From the NCBI GenBank assembly GCA_958450365.1, contig CAUEEP010000724.1:806001-870000 (forward strand): DNA of 64,000 bases, read 5' to 3'. Positions 44,060-56,700 of the stretch are shown here, one piece after another (position 1 is the first letter of the stretch; each line of letters starts with the position of its first letter). The position numbers and the translations under genes are program-made. The notes under the pieces were generated by a model. It had not been told where the DNA came from. It did not search any database and saw nothing but the letters and a program-made list of their open reading frames with translations. This DNA is from Mesorhabditis belari (lineage: Eukaryota > Nematoda > Chromadorea > Rhabditida > Rhabditidae).

Positions 44060-44640
44060 ATATCTATTAGGCCACCAGCACACTTCCATTAGGCCACCAG
44101 CACACTTCCATTAGGCCACCAGCACACTATCGATTAGGCCACCAGCACACTTCCATTAGGCCACCAGCACACTTCCATTAGGCCACCAGCACACTATCGA
44201 TTAGGCCACCAGCACACTTCCATTAGGCCACCAGCACACTTCCATTAGGCCACCAGCACACTATCGATTAGGCCACCAGCACACTATCCATTAGGCCACC
44301 AGCACACTATCGATTAGGCCACCAGCACACTTCCATTAGGCCACCAGCACACTTCCATTAGGCCACCAGCACACTTCCATTAGGCCACCAGCACACTTCC
44401 ATTACGCCACCAGCACACTATCTATTAGGCCACCAGCACACTTCCATTAGGCCACCAGCACACTTCCATTACGCCACCAGCACACTTCTATTAGGCCACC
44501 AGCACACTTCCATTAGGCCACCAGCACACTTCCATTAGGCCACCAGCACACTTCCATTAGGCCACCAGCACACTATCGATTAGGCCACCAGCACACTTCC
44601 ATTAGGCCACCAGCACACTATCGATTAGGCCACCAGCTCA
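44060..44640. repeat. 22-bp array (TTAGGCCACCAGCACACTTC), about 26 copies
   Basis: Unit CATTAGGCCACCAGCACACT plus TC, with CGAT and CTAT variants. It lies between the glutamate-receptor and sushi genes. Confidence 0.95.
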
Positions 44641-44917
44641 CATTTGGGAGAAGGCGTTCCAACCTTATAAACCTACCGAAATTGAGCCGAATTTTTTACG
44701 CTAAAGATCTCGCCGTACAGAGCTCTTTTGGAAAAGTTAAAACCAGATTCGGAATCAGCGAAAAAAAACTCTATCAGATAGGCTCGAAAAGCCTAACTTA
44801 ACTTGACAACATTGACAACATTCCCTAGTAAGAACACCCCTGGAAGGCACTGTCTTTATGCTATCGATCGCTTAGTAATAAACTTAAAATAAATCTTTAG
44901 AATCACATTGAACGACT

Positions 44918-44923
44918 TTTATT
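44918..44923 (-). terminator. poly(A) signal AATAAA of the glutamate receptor gene
   Basis: AATAAA on the minus strand, 52 nt past the TGA stop (44975-44977). Position and sequence are as expected for a short worm 3'UTR. Confidence 0.7.
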
Positions 44924-44974
44924 CAATTTACACATATACACAAATACTTTTTTTTCCTTTTTCCTTTTTTCCAT

Positions 44975-47717
44975 TCATTTCCCATTCACAGTTTGACCAT
45001 TCGTCGTCTCGGCCGCTTTCAGCGTTTTCTGGCGTGAGCGGTGCTCGGTTGGCTGCAAATTAGCATAGATTTCTTTTTTAATATCCCCCTTTTTATGTAC
45101 CTTATTCAAATTGAGAGCAAATTTCAGCTCATCGCGAATCTCGTTCACAATCGGTTTCTAAAATTTCATTGAATATGAAATTGAAATTTCATCGATTTTC
45201 TTAAGCCAACCTTGTCCTTTTTCGCCATTTGCCGGCTCCGAATCAGTAACTCGATGATTACGGTAATTAGACTGAAAAGGTGCATTATAGAAAAGACAAT
45301 AAGCTTCCAATTGATTTGCTTAGCTTATTGGTAAAGCGCTCATCCAATAAGCTAAGCTAAGCTAAAGTCGTGAGTTCGAATCCCGACGGTTTGAACCATT
45401 GTCTTTTTATGTTCCTTAACCCAGAAAGACGAATTCAACTCAATAACTGAATATCTTTATATATTGTGAATTAAAAGCTATTCAGTGACTCACCCGAACA
45501 AAAGCCCAGCGATAAGGATGATGAACAAACCAGCGACGTTGTGGAATGAAAGGGAGAAACGCTGCTGCTTCACCGCACCTCCACCCTGACAAGAGGCTCC
45601 TCTGGAAATGAGGACTGTAGGTATGAGAAGCTCACAGTCTAGAGTCCAATTCTTGGCTTTGAAAACCAGATCAGGCCAGGAGGGATACCAAACTCAGAAA
45701 CTAGATCAAAAATTCTTCAATCATCTGGTGTTTTTATGAGCTCTGGATGAGCTCTGGATGAGCTGGATGAGCTCTGGATGAGCTGGATGAGCTCTGGATG
45801 AGCTGGATGAGCTCTGGATGAGCTGGATGAGCTCTGGATGAGCTGGATGAGCTCTGGATGAGCTGGATGAGCTCTGGATGAGCTGGATGAGCTCTGGATG
45901 AGCTGGATGAGCTCTGGATGAGCTGGATGAGCTCTGGATGAGCTGGATGAGCTCTGGATGAGCTGGATGAGCTCTGGATGAGCTGGATGAGCTCTGGATG
46001 AGCTGGATGAGCTCTGGATGAGCTGGATGAGCTCTGGATGAGCTGGATGAGCTCTGGATGAGCTGGATGAGCTCTGGATGAGCTGGATGAGCTCTGGATG
46101 AGCAATTCGATTCTTGAAGATGAATTTTACTTGAAACTGGCAAATTTCATCGGTTAATCTCAAAGTTAACTTCAAAGAATTATCCAAATGCTACTATTAA
46201 AGCCTAAATCTATCATAAAAAGCGAGAAAATCGATTTCAGTTTGAAAATGAACTAGATCGAGCTTGAATAATGTTACTTGGTTGTTTTGAGCGCATCTTT
46301 CAAGCCTTTAATAAAAACCTCAAAAGCATTCTACAATTTGTATAAAGCTATCCTTTGTAGAAAATTATCGCAATTTTCATATTAAGACGGAATTAAGCCG
46401 GTTCACGAAGCTAGAGCCAAGCTATAGCCCAAAAACTGTGAGGCGATAGTTTGCGGCCACGTTGTAGAATCCAGGAGCCAGGTCCAGGCTTCTGGCTGAT
46501 CTGTAAACCAGTTTCAGGCTCCTGGATGATCTGTAAGCCGGGTTCAGGCTGATCTGTAAGTCAGGTTCAGGCTTTTGGTTGATCTATAAGCCAGGTTCAA
46601 GCTTCTGGCTGATCTATAAGCCAGGTTCAGGCTTCTGGCTGATCTGTAAACCAGGATCAGACCAGCAAGTCACTAAGCTAGGTCCAGGTTCGGGCCTGGC
46701 TTCTGATCAAGTACTTTTTCTGCACTAGGCCAGGCCAGTACCTGGTTCTTGGTTTGACTCAATTCTGGAAGAGTTCTGCTATTAGTTCTGCATAATTTTG
46801 GTGTCATCCCTGATTTCTAACTGTCCCATATGCCTTTTTGAGACAATTTCTAACCCGGAAACCCTTTTTCTTATTGTTAGAGGAAATTGTTTAGCCGAAT
46901 TGTTTTGTTTTGTCGAATCCCTTTCCCAAACCCACTTGCTTCTCCACCATTTCGTCTTTTTCATCTCGATAATCCCCCTTTTTGCGTAAAGGAGAATTTG
47001 ACGAGAGATTCGATCGGTCCACTCAGATTCTAGAAATGTTTGACTTCTAGCTTGAATTCTAGCTAGCCCAACTGTTAGCTATGTTCTTTTAAGTGTACTT
47101 TGTGCTGTCTGCAAACGCATTTCTTTCTGGAGCACAGATATAAGCTCAAAGTACATTAAATCGTACATTAAAGCACATTAAAGTACATTAAAGTACATTA
47201 AAGTACATTAAATCGATTATCTAATCGAAAAGCGATAGCGAAAGCGACCAACTCTTCTGCAGTGCAATCCCATAACCCTTTGACCCAAGCACGCCGCCGA
47301 TTTGCGTGAGATTGCAATTCTGTTGCACTTCGTACTCCAACGACGTCGATTCCATGAGATATGCATAATTTTCTCTATAGAATACTTGTAGAAATCGAAT
47401 TTTTATATTGGATTATCTCACCTTATTCCCCTGAGCACTCCTTGTGTGTTATCTTTCACGAAAACATCCCGATCCTTCATGTACTCCCACATGCGAACGT
47501 GAGAGCCGATCCGGGACTCCTAGATATTGGGTTCATGGAAAAGTCTTTTCTCCGATTTTTTGGGAGAGTACCTTAAATTTGTCGAATTTAGACGTTTTAT
47601 AGCTCATCCTAAAGCTGAATTCAAGACGGATCGATTGGTAAAAACCGTTTTGGTTGGTAAAAACCGATTAGTAAAGGGGGGGGAAGCAAAAAGGGGTTTT
47701 TTTTTTTTGTTTTTGGG

Positions 47718-47755
<38 letters not shown>

Positions 47756-50700
47756 AAAACGAGTAATGATAATGAATAATGATTCACTAGATCTAGGATA
47801 GGGTTCAAGCTTCAACATTGTAGCATCATTGCCACCTAACAAGTCTAGATTTGGTCAGGCTCTAAACGAGAAAAACGAAGTAAGATTGCGAAAAGCGGCG
47901 AAAAGGCTATTGATCTGAGGGTCGCTGGTTCGACTTCCACTGGTGACAATATTTTTCAAAAATTTTTTGCTAAGATTCTGAAAATGCGTGTCTAGGGGTT
48001 ATTTTTGACGCTGATCACGAAACACATGTTTTTAGCCTAGGTTTCTGCACGGAAAACTAACGAAACGTGAAAACAGCCACTTTTTGGCTCTACCGCCCTT
48101 TACTAAAATAGCTGTAAAAACTTTTAGAAAAGAGATATCTCAAAACGCTTTTTACCAATCGATCCGTCTTGAATTCAGCTTTAGGATGAGCTATAAAACG
48201 TCTAAATTCGACAAATTTAAGGTACTCTCCCAAAAAATCGGAAAGAACCTTTCCACCAACCCAATATATTGTGTCCTAGATTCTACAGTGTCCCAAGATT
48301 ATCCAGACAAATTTCAATTTCAGTTTTTCTTGTTAATAGTTAATGAAATGCAAATATTGTTCTTTTTTTAGGTATTTTGAGACCTGTGCTTAAAAAAGTC
48401 TTCTTCGCTTCGCAAAAAAAAATTTCGCGAAGTCTTCAGAATCAAGGGGAAAAGTGATGGAGATCTTTCGCCTTTTGCAAGAGCAAAAATAATTGATATG
48501 AGTATGCGTCATCAAGGAGATTAGCTTTTAAATAGCCTTGACCTTAACCGCTCGATTACTCTATCTGGTCCATTTTGGAGTCAAAAGCTTGCGCTAAGGC
48601 ACACAAATAGTCTTATCCGGTCTCTGAAGAAAGCTTGAGATGAAATTCCTGAGTGTCAAACCGTTGACGCCTTTTCAAAGCGATTGAGGCAATGTATTGC
48701 GATAAATAGTTGTCATTTCGAACAAAAATTGACTTTGGCTTTGGTTTGGCTTTGGTTTGGCTTTGGTTTGGCTTTGTCCTTCTTCGGAGCAATAGTCGAG
48801 TTATATGTTACTTTGAAATTTGTCCGGATAGTTTTGGGACAACCTGTAGATCAGAAATATCTGGATCTCTTTAGAAATTCATCTTCAAATGATTATCTAG
48901 TAACCTGGAAGAATTGCATCGTACTGCCGCCCTTGATCGTCCCGTAGGCGATCGTCGACTGATTGGCGAGATCGTCGAGGTTCTGAAGGATCAAAGTACT
49001 GGATTAGGGCTGTACTAACTCCAGTTTCTAGTTTTAGGTCAGCCAGGTCAACCCAAACAATAAGACTCGGCCAAAAGCCAAGTCCAGCTTCATATTGTAC
49101 GTGTACTAGGTGTACTACTGTGCTAACGAAGTCCTAGTTTTATAGGAAAGACTAGGCCAAGTCAGGCTTAAATCCATCAGAAGCTAAGTCTGATTCTCCA
49201 GGCCGTGAATCGAGCTGGAATAACATGGACCAGCTGGTTCAAAGATTTTTGAACCAGCTGGTCCATATTATTCCAGCTAGGTTAGACCTGGCTTCTGATC
49301 TTCCCTGGCGGCATTGCTGTAGCCTGGAGCTTTACTATTGTAGGCCAAAGCTGCAACACCAAGCCAGACATACAGCGAAGCTAGGCCAGAACCTGGCCTC
49401 TGACTTGATCCTGATCTTGCGCAGTAAAGATTAGATAGTTCAGACAATAGAGACTTTGTAGCTGATCTGGCTTAGGCCTTTTATTTGTTTTGAACTGACC
49501 TCGAAAAACTAATCTAACAGTATGCAAATCTAACAGTAATCAAACTAATATGCATATTTAAATAATCTACTTTATAAAATCCCCACTTTTATCGGGATGA
49601 ACGGCCGGGAGACGGTCAAGACGGCGGCCAGATTCGCGGTGTAAGCCGAAATGATCACCAGAGTGAACACCCACCAGGTACCTTAAAAAGGCTTTAGATA
49701 TACAAAAAATAGTATAGATATGTAAACTATATAGATAGTTAGGCTGAAATAAATTGTTAACTAAAGATTTTGATTCAATTTAATGTTTGTAAAAGAAACC
49801 TAGTAGTACACCGGCTCTGGCTATGGAAGTACGACACGAAAAAGATCGAAAAAGATCGAAAACGAGATCTTATTTACGTTTTCTACAGTACTAAGGTATT
49901 TTCTAGTTATATTTTGCATATCTAGCTTCATTTTATCCATCTGAATGCTTGTAATTGTTGTAAATCTAGATATCTAGACAGATCTAACCTCCAAGTAGTC
50001 GAGTGGAAACGGCTCGCGGCCCAAAATCGCATCCACCCTTCAGCATCGTGCTCGTCACATACCTGATATTAGAAATTTGGATAATAGCTAGATTTCTCCA
50101 TTATTAGATTTCTCCATTATTATTTTAATCTAATCTTTAGAAAATTATCCAGATATTTTTACCATAAAGTGTTCCAAAAGGAGTAGTTGTTGCTGAGCTG
50201 CACCGGCTCTGAATCGGCGTTGAAAGTGGCCCCCGGGTGGGGTTGATGGGCTAAAGAATTTTCGTTTACGGCTTTGCATAGTATTTAGATTAGATTAAGA
50301 ATTTATATTAGATACTTTTATTATTATCTACATTTAGATACCTGTACAACAAGAGAAATTCAAATTCCATTCATATGGAGTGATCCGCGCCACGACGAAC
50401 ATCCCGACGGTGACCCCAGCTAAGAGATCAGATATTAAAAAGATGAGATACTGTAAGTCTGCGAAAGTACTGTAAGTCTGTAAAAGGACTAAGGCTGTGA
50501 AAGTACTGTAAGTCTGCAAAAGTACTTTAAGGCTGTGAAAGTACTGTAAGTCTGTGAAAGTACTGTAAGTCTGCAAAAGTACTTTATGGCTGTGAAAGTA
50601 CTGTATGGCTGTGAAAGGACTAAGGCTGTGAAAGTACTGTAAGTCTGTGAAAGTACTGTAAGTCTGTAAAAGTACTTTATGGCTGTGAAAGTACTGTATG

Positions 50701-53700
50701 GCTGTGAAAGGACTAAGGCTGTGAAAGTACTGTAGGTATGCAAAAGTACTTTATGGCTGTGAAAGTACTGTATGGCTGTGAAAGTACTGTAAGTCTGTGA
50801 AAGTACTGTAAGTCTGTAAAAGTACTTTAAGGCTGTGAAAGTACTGTAAGTCTGTGAAAGTACTGTAAGTCTGCAAAAGTACTTTATGGCTGTGAAAGTA
50901 CTGTATGGCTGTGAAAGTACTATAAGTCTGTGGGATACTGTCAGAATGTAAACTGTAGACGAGCAATGGTATTGGCTATAGCTTTGGCTTTGGCTTAGGC
51001 TTTAGCTTAAGCCCAGGCTTTAGATTTGGCTTAGGCTTTAGCTTAGGCTTTAGCTTTGGCTATAGCTTTGGCTATAGCTTTGGCTTTGGCTTTAGCTTTG
51101 GCTTAGGCTTTAGCTTAAGCCCTGGCTTTAGCTTTGGCTTTAGCTTTGGCTTTAGCTTTAGCAATGGCTTTAGATATGGATACACCTCTGGCATTCTGTA
51201 AGCCTACTTTTGTAAGTCTTCTTCTACATTCTATAGCCTACTTCTACTATTCTGTAAGACTTTAAAGCTTACTAAAGTAAAGCCAACGTTTTTGTTTCTT
51301 TTTAAAAAAGATAAAAAGAATATAATTGTAAGATTTATCATTTACATTTACTCTTTTGATTTTTAAATTGCATAAAAAGAAGGTATTCAGCTGTAAATTT
51401 GTATCCTGTGGTTTTCGGGATCGGGGAATTGATTGTAAGGTAAAATGTAAAAGTAAAATGTAAAAGTAACATGCAAAAGTTGCACTTTATCAGTGCTTTT
51501 CATATTGCTTTCATATTGCTTTCATATTGTGATAAACGAAATTGTGAAATCGGTGTTTTAACCCAAGCTCAGGCTTAGATCTGATTAATCTCTGGTAACT
51601 GATTTTTCTAAGTTTAAATTATCAGATAAATTTGAAGGTTTATAGTTTATAAAAGTTAATCTACCAATAGCTGTTAATATGGCCATCCAAATCTGCCAGG
51701 ACAACGGATTGAGAAACGAGAAAAGATCCGGTTGTTGATCGTCGGGCACCTAGATGATTTTTGAATAAATATGAGTTTTTATTTTGTAAACTTATAGTTT
51801 CAGAACATATCAGTACTTGCCTAACATTACAAAAACTTAAAAAAACCTAGCAAATCAACTTAAATAACTAAATAACTAAATAACTAAATAACTAAATAGC
51901 TTAAATAACTTAAATAACTTAAATAACTTAACTTAAGTAACTTACCGTAAATACTGTAATATTGGCTGTCCAGTTATGAATGCGCGTTTTTACTATTTTG
52001 TAAATTTCTCAAGATATCGAACAGATGTATCTGAGTGTTATATATCATTCGAGAGCTGAAGATCTCCTCTACATTTTGGAATAAAAGTGTCTTTGAATTC
52101 ATTCAACTTTTTGGGAAATTGACTGCACAAAGGGAGAGGTCTTTTTCGAAAAAACTCATTCCAGCTTAGCTATTCCTCAAGTTTTATGGTGTAAAATAAC
52201 CGCCCAGAAAAGAAAAGTAAAGATGCTCTGAAATTGTTATATTTAAAAAAAGGTTGTATTGATATATCTATTGGCCAAACATCAAACGGTTAACTCAATT
52301 TGAGCGGAGCCAAAACTTGATCCAAAGGCACCTCGGCTCTGAGTCCCGAGAGCTGGCTCTGAGTCCCGAGAGCTGGTTCTGAGTCCCGAGAGCTGGCTCT
52401 GAGTCCCGAGAGCCAAAACTTGATCCATTTTTTGGCCACCTCTTCTTCTGTGCAGTCAATTTGCCCAAAAGCTGGCAAATTCAAAAACTTTTTATTCCAA
52501 AATGTAGAGATCTTCAGTTCTCGAATGATATATAACACTCATATACATCTCTTCGATATCTTGAGAAATTTACAAAATAGTAAAAAACGCGCATTCATAA
52601 CTGGACAACCCAATAGTACCCCACCCCCCTCGTACAGTCGCGTAGTCGCAAAAGTCTTTTAGTATTTCATTTTTTTCAAAGCGCTCGTACTTTCAAAAAA
52701 TGCGTCTTTGGTATCAAAAAATAGCTGAAATTCAGGGCTATTTTTTGAAATCAAAACGAACATTGTAGCATAAACCAGTGTCGAGAAAAACGCGTCCAAA
52801 GCTAGACTACGCAACACTCCGCACCGTCATTATGGGGGTGGGCTACTATTACAGTATTTACGGTAAGTATTTAAGTAAACCTTAAATAAAATCGATATCC
52901 CGAGCGATAGGAAGGGTTTCGTGAAGTCAACGACTTCAGCTCTCTTGAAATTGACGGTGAGTGGAGCGACGGCCATTTCAGCTTCCTAAATGATGATTAG
53001 TATCTACTCAAAGGCCACCATTAGATCCGCCTTGAAATTCTGAGTCAATAAAGTACCACTTCGATTCTCCGAAGGCTTAAAATAAGTTGAAAAAATTTCG
53101 ATTTTCCACCGGTATCAATGAAAAGTCAAATTCTAGACTGCCAATCGGTTGGAAACTCTCAGAAATGAAGAAGAGCTCATGAAAGAGCTAAAAATTATGT
53201 TTCCTCGAGTTTTAGACCGATCGGCAGTCTAGAATTTGACTTTTCATTGGTACCGGTACTGATCAGTCAGTACTCACTTTGACTGACTGAGTGACCAACT
53301 TTGAGCTCAAATTCCTCGGTGATCCTTGGCACTTTTGCTCCATCCCAATTGTACCAAAAGATATCCAAAGACATCAGCTATCTTTTTTTTTAAAAAGTAA
53401 CCCGATTCGAGCACTTTTGCTGAACAAACTATTCAAAACCTGGAATTTCGAATCTTAAGAAAATCAGATTTTTGCCCAGATCAGATAAGATCAAAATTTT
53501 GTTTAGCAAAAGTGCTCGAATCGGGCTACTTTTTTAAAGATAGCTGCTGCCTTTGCGCATCTTTTGATACCATTAGGATGAGGCAAAAGTACCAAGGATC
53601 ACCGAGGAATTTGAGCTCAAATTTCCAGAGGTAACAGTCGACTTCTCCAGAGGTGACAGTCGACTTTTCCAGAGGCCTTTTCCGTACTTCAATATCAGAC

Positions 53701-56700
53701 CGTGCGGTTGAGCTGGTATTGGCCAAGATACTAACCTATTGACTGAACTATTGACTGATTGAACTTCTGAAGAGTACGGTAGTTTCTTAAGTGCTGAAAG
53801 GGCAGGGTTCTTTATTTTACTGTACTATGGTAGTAAGCCATCCGAATAGAATTCTACAGCCTGATAGAACCTAGCTGCCCTACGCCTATACCATTCACCA
53901 AATTGAGTGCACCAGAAAGAATACATTGACAGATTCGAGCATAAAAGTACACAGCTGAATCGCTTACCCCTCTCAAAATCTCGCCAATCATCCCATCCCA
54001 GCTTCCGTTCCCGTGCACATCGTTACCATATGCCCCATCTTTCACCAAATGCACCGAATAGGTGAAACCTGTAAATTTGTAAAAACCACTTATTGGCTGA
54101 GGCTTGCAATATTGCTCGTGTATTGCTATGCTGTGATGCAATATTGCTATGCTGTGAGCGCTCGTTTCATTCCTATCACTTTAATCTAAAAGTACCCAAA
54201 TCTTTCGACAACTCGGCCAGTAAATCGATGCAGAAACCCTCGAATTTCGAGTTTGCGTCCAGTTCAAAATGGTTCTTCTTCAGCATCACATACGGGCGTT
54301 CCTGGGAATGAGAAATTTGTATATTTTGATCCCCTATATTTTGAATCCCCTAGAGCTAGATACCGTAAGCCAAGCCTAGACTTACGCAAGCCAAGCCTAG
54401 ACTTACGTAAGTTAAGCCTTTAAGACTTACCATTATGGTGGTCACCCGGAAATGCGGCTTCAACTCGTCGGAGACCTGCAATGGAAAGTTTTTACTGGAC
54501 AGAACCTGAGCTGAGCCTAGCTTTTGGATTAGGGACGGCCGGCTTACAGTTCCTTGGATCCGTCCTTGGATTTGTCCTGGACCTGACTTGCATTCTTGGA
54601 TGTGATCAGGATCTTGGATTCTTGGATGTGATCTTGTCTGACTTCTAGACCGGCCCGATCTAGTTTACAGAAGAATATATATCTATCTGGCTCAAGCCTA
54701 GCCTGGTTTAGTTACACCCTAACCTGAGCCCAGCCTAGCTTGCAAGCCGGTCAGAAGCCTGAACCTAGCCCAAGCTTACCTTCTGTACTTAACTGGTTTG
54801 ACCTGGCTTGGCTTGTCTTATAAAGGTTTTCCCTGAACCTGGCCTGAAACTATTACCACTTCAATACTGAACTGACTTGCATGCCTGGATCTAGCTTCTG
54901 GTCTGGCCATGGTCTACTTCTGGCCTACCATGGCCTACTTCTGGCCTACCATGGCCTACTCTGGATCCTAGAATCTGGGTACTGTACCAGTTTTGAGCCG
55001 TTTTTAATCTACTCACTGATACTAATTTCTATGCTTAGCATAAACTTAAAGCCTTATATATGGCTTAGACATTTCAGCTGAAATAGGGTGACATGGCTGA
55101 CATGGCTGAAATAGATATTTCAGCTATTTTCCCAGATTCTTTTTCATACTTGAACATTTTTCTGCAGCTGAGCCCTCGAGTCGCCGGTCATGTTCACGTG
55201 AACGTCCGTTTTCGGTTCCCAGAAACCGATCTGAATATAATATAGCGGTAAAATAGCGATAAAACACAAATCCAACTACACCTCCATCCAACTTACATCA
55301 TCTAATCGTCCGCTGTACCCAAGCAGATGAATTCTCATCGAGAAATTGCTCTTCATCGGATGCCCAACTCGGTGTAAATCACCAGAAATCCCGACCACTT
55401 TCTAAAGCTTGATTAAAAGCTTAAATCTTTTTAAGAAGTAGCCGGTGTACGGTTGTTTTAAAACTTCTACTTGTCTATTATCTATGCCCAAACATACATT
55501 ATTTAAAACGGCATCGATAAGCGTTCTCCCGTACTGATATTTTCGTGCCTCACGACCTGGCTTTCGACATGTCGTTTGTGGACTGAAATGTGTTTAAGTG
55601 CAAAGAATCGAATAATCGAATAATCCAATGGATCATTTGATAGGATGCCGAATTTGTAGCAAAAATATAGCCAAAATTGGGGCAGAAATTGATCCCAAAA
55701 ATTTGGGCATAGTGACGTCGAGAAAGCGGGAAAGCTCACAAGGGAAGTGCATGAACTTAAGGTACTTTTTGGATCAAAACTCAGACCATTCGATGCAGAA
55801 TTTCACGCTAATTCCGAGTCTGCTTTCCTTTTTTGCAAATTTTAGCAAATTCTCTATAAAAAGTTACAAACATTTAAAATATGTAACCAAAAAATCAAGT
55901 TTTCTTGGCCGAAATGGAATTCACAAGGCTTTTTCAATGGCAGCCAAATTTAGACAAACCAATTTACATTTGGCTGGCACTAAAGAAGCCTTATGGGGGA
56001 ATTTCGGCCAAGAAAACTTCATTTTTTGGCTACAAATTTTAAATGTTTGTAACTTTTGATAAAGAGCAATTTTGCAAAAAAGGAAAGTAGATTCGGAATC
56101 GGTGTGAAATTCTGCATCCAATTCTGCACCCAATTCTGCACGTTCTCGCTTCCCTTTGCAGTCGTTGACCGCTCCTTCGGATTACGTATCCCAAAAGGAA
56201 ACAGCTATCTACCACGGCCGTGTACCAGGTGAAGAGCGATTACGTGGTCGCATAAAGAACACCTCGCCAGTCATTTACACAGGGACTTCTCTTTTGTTTG
56301 TTGATGACACAAAAAGAAGATATTCAGCTGTAAATTTGTACCCGGGGGTTTTCGGGATCGGACAGTCAATTAAAGCCGTTCATTTTCTTGAGTCTACAAC
56401 TTGGAACTCGGATTTATTGGTTTAAACTTCTAGAGAAACTCGGAAACTTATTAGCATATTTTGGAGAAGAGATTTGCAACTTTCAAATGATAATTCAAAT
56501 GAGCTATAATAATCATAGCTCTATTCCATGCAAGGAGACGATTTTATGCAAGTAGACGACTTCAATTGATCTTACTGTGGCAAAATAAACTCACATATCG
56601 TGAACGAGTTGCGATTGCGAGTGCACAACATCAGAGAAAACGCTTGCAAACGCGTAGATCGAGTCGAACGTGAAAATGGCTTCTGTCTAAAAATTGCAGG

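Noticed and set aside
45717..46187. Ser/His-rich minus-strand open frames
   Set aside because: They translate the 20-bp array between two receptor exons that already join in phase without it.
46782..46989. Separate small open frames on both strands
   Set aside because: The minus-strand one overlaps receptor exon 27 (SEWTDRIS to KTKWWRS) read past its donor; the plus-strand one is a shadow.
47716..47753. Poly(A) run as evidence for a processed retrocopy
   Set aside because: It lies in the core of an inverted-repeat element, with no intronless coding sequence beside it.
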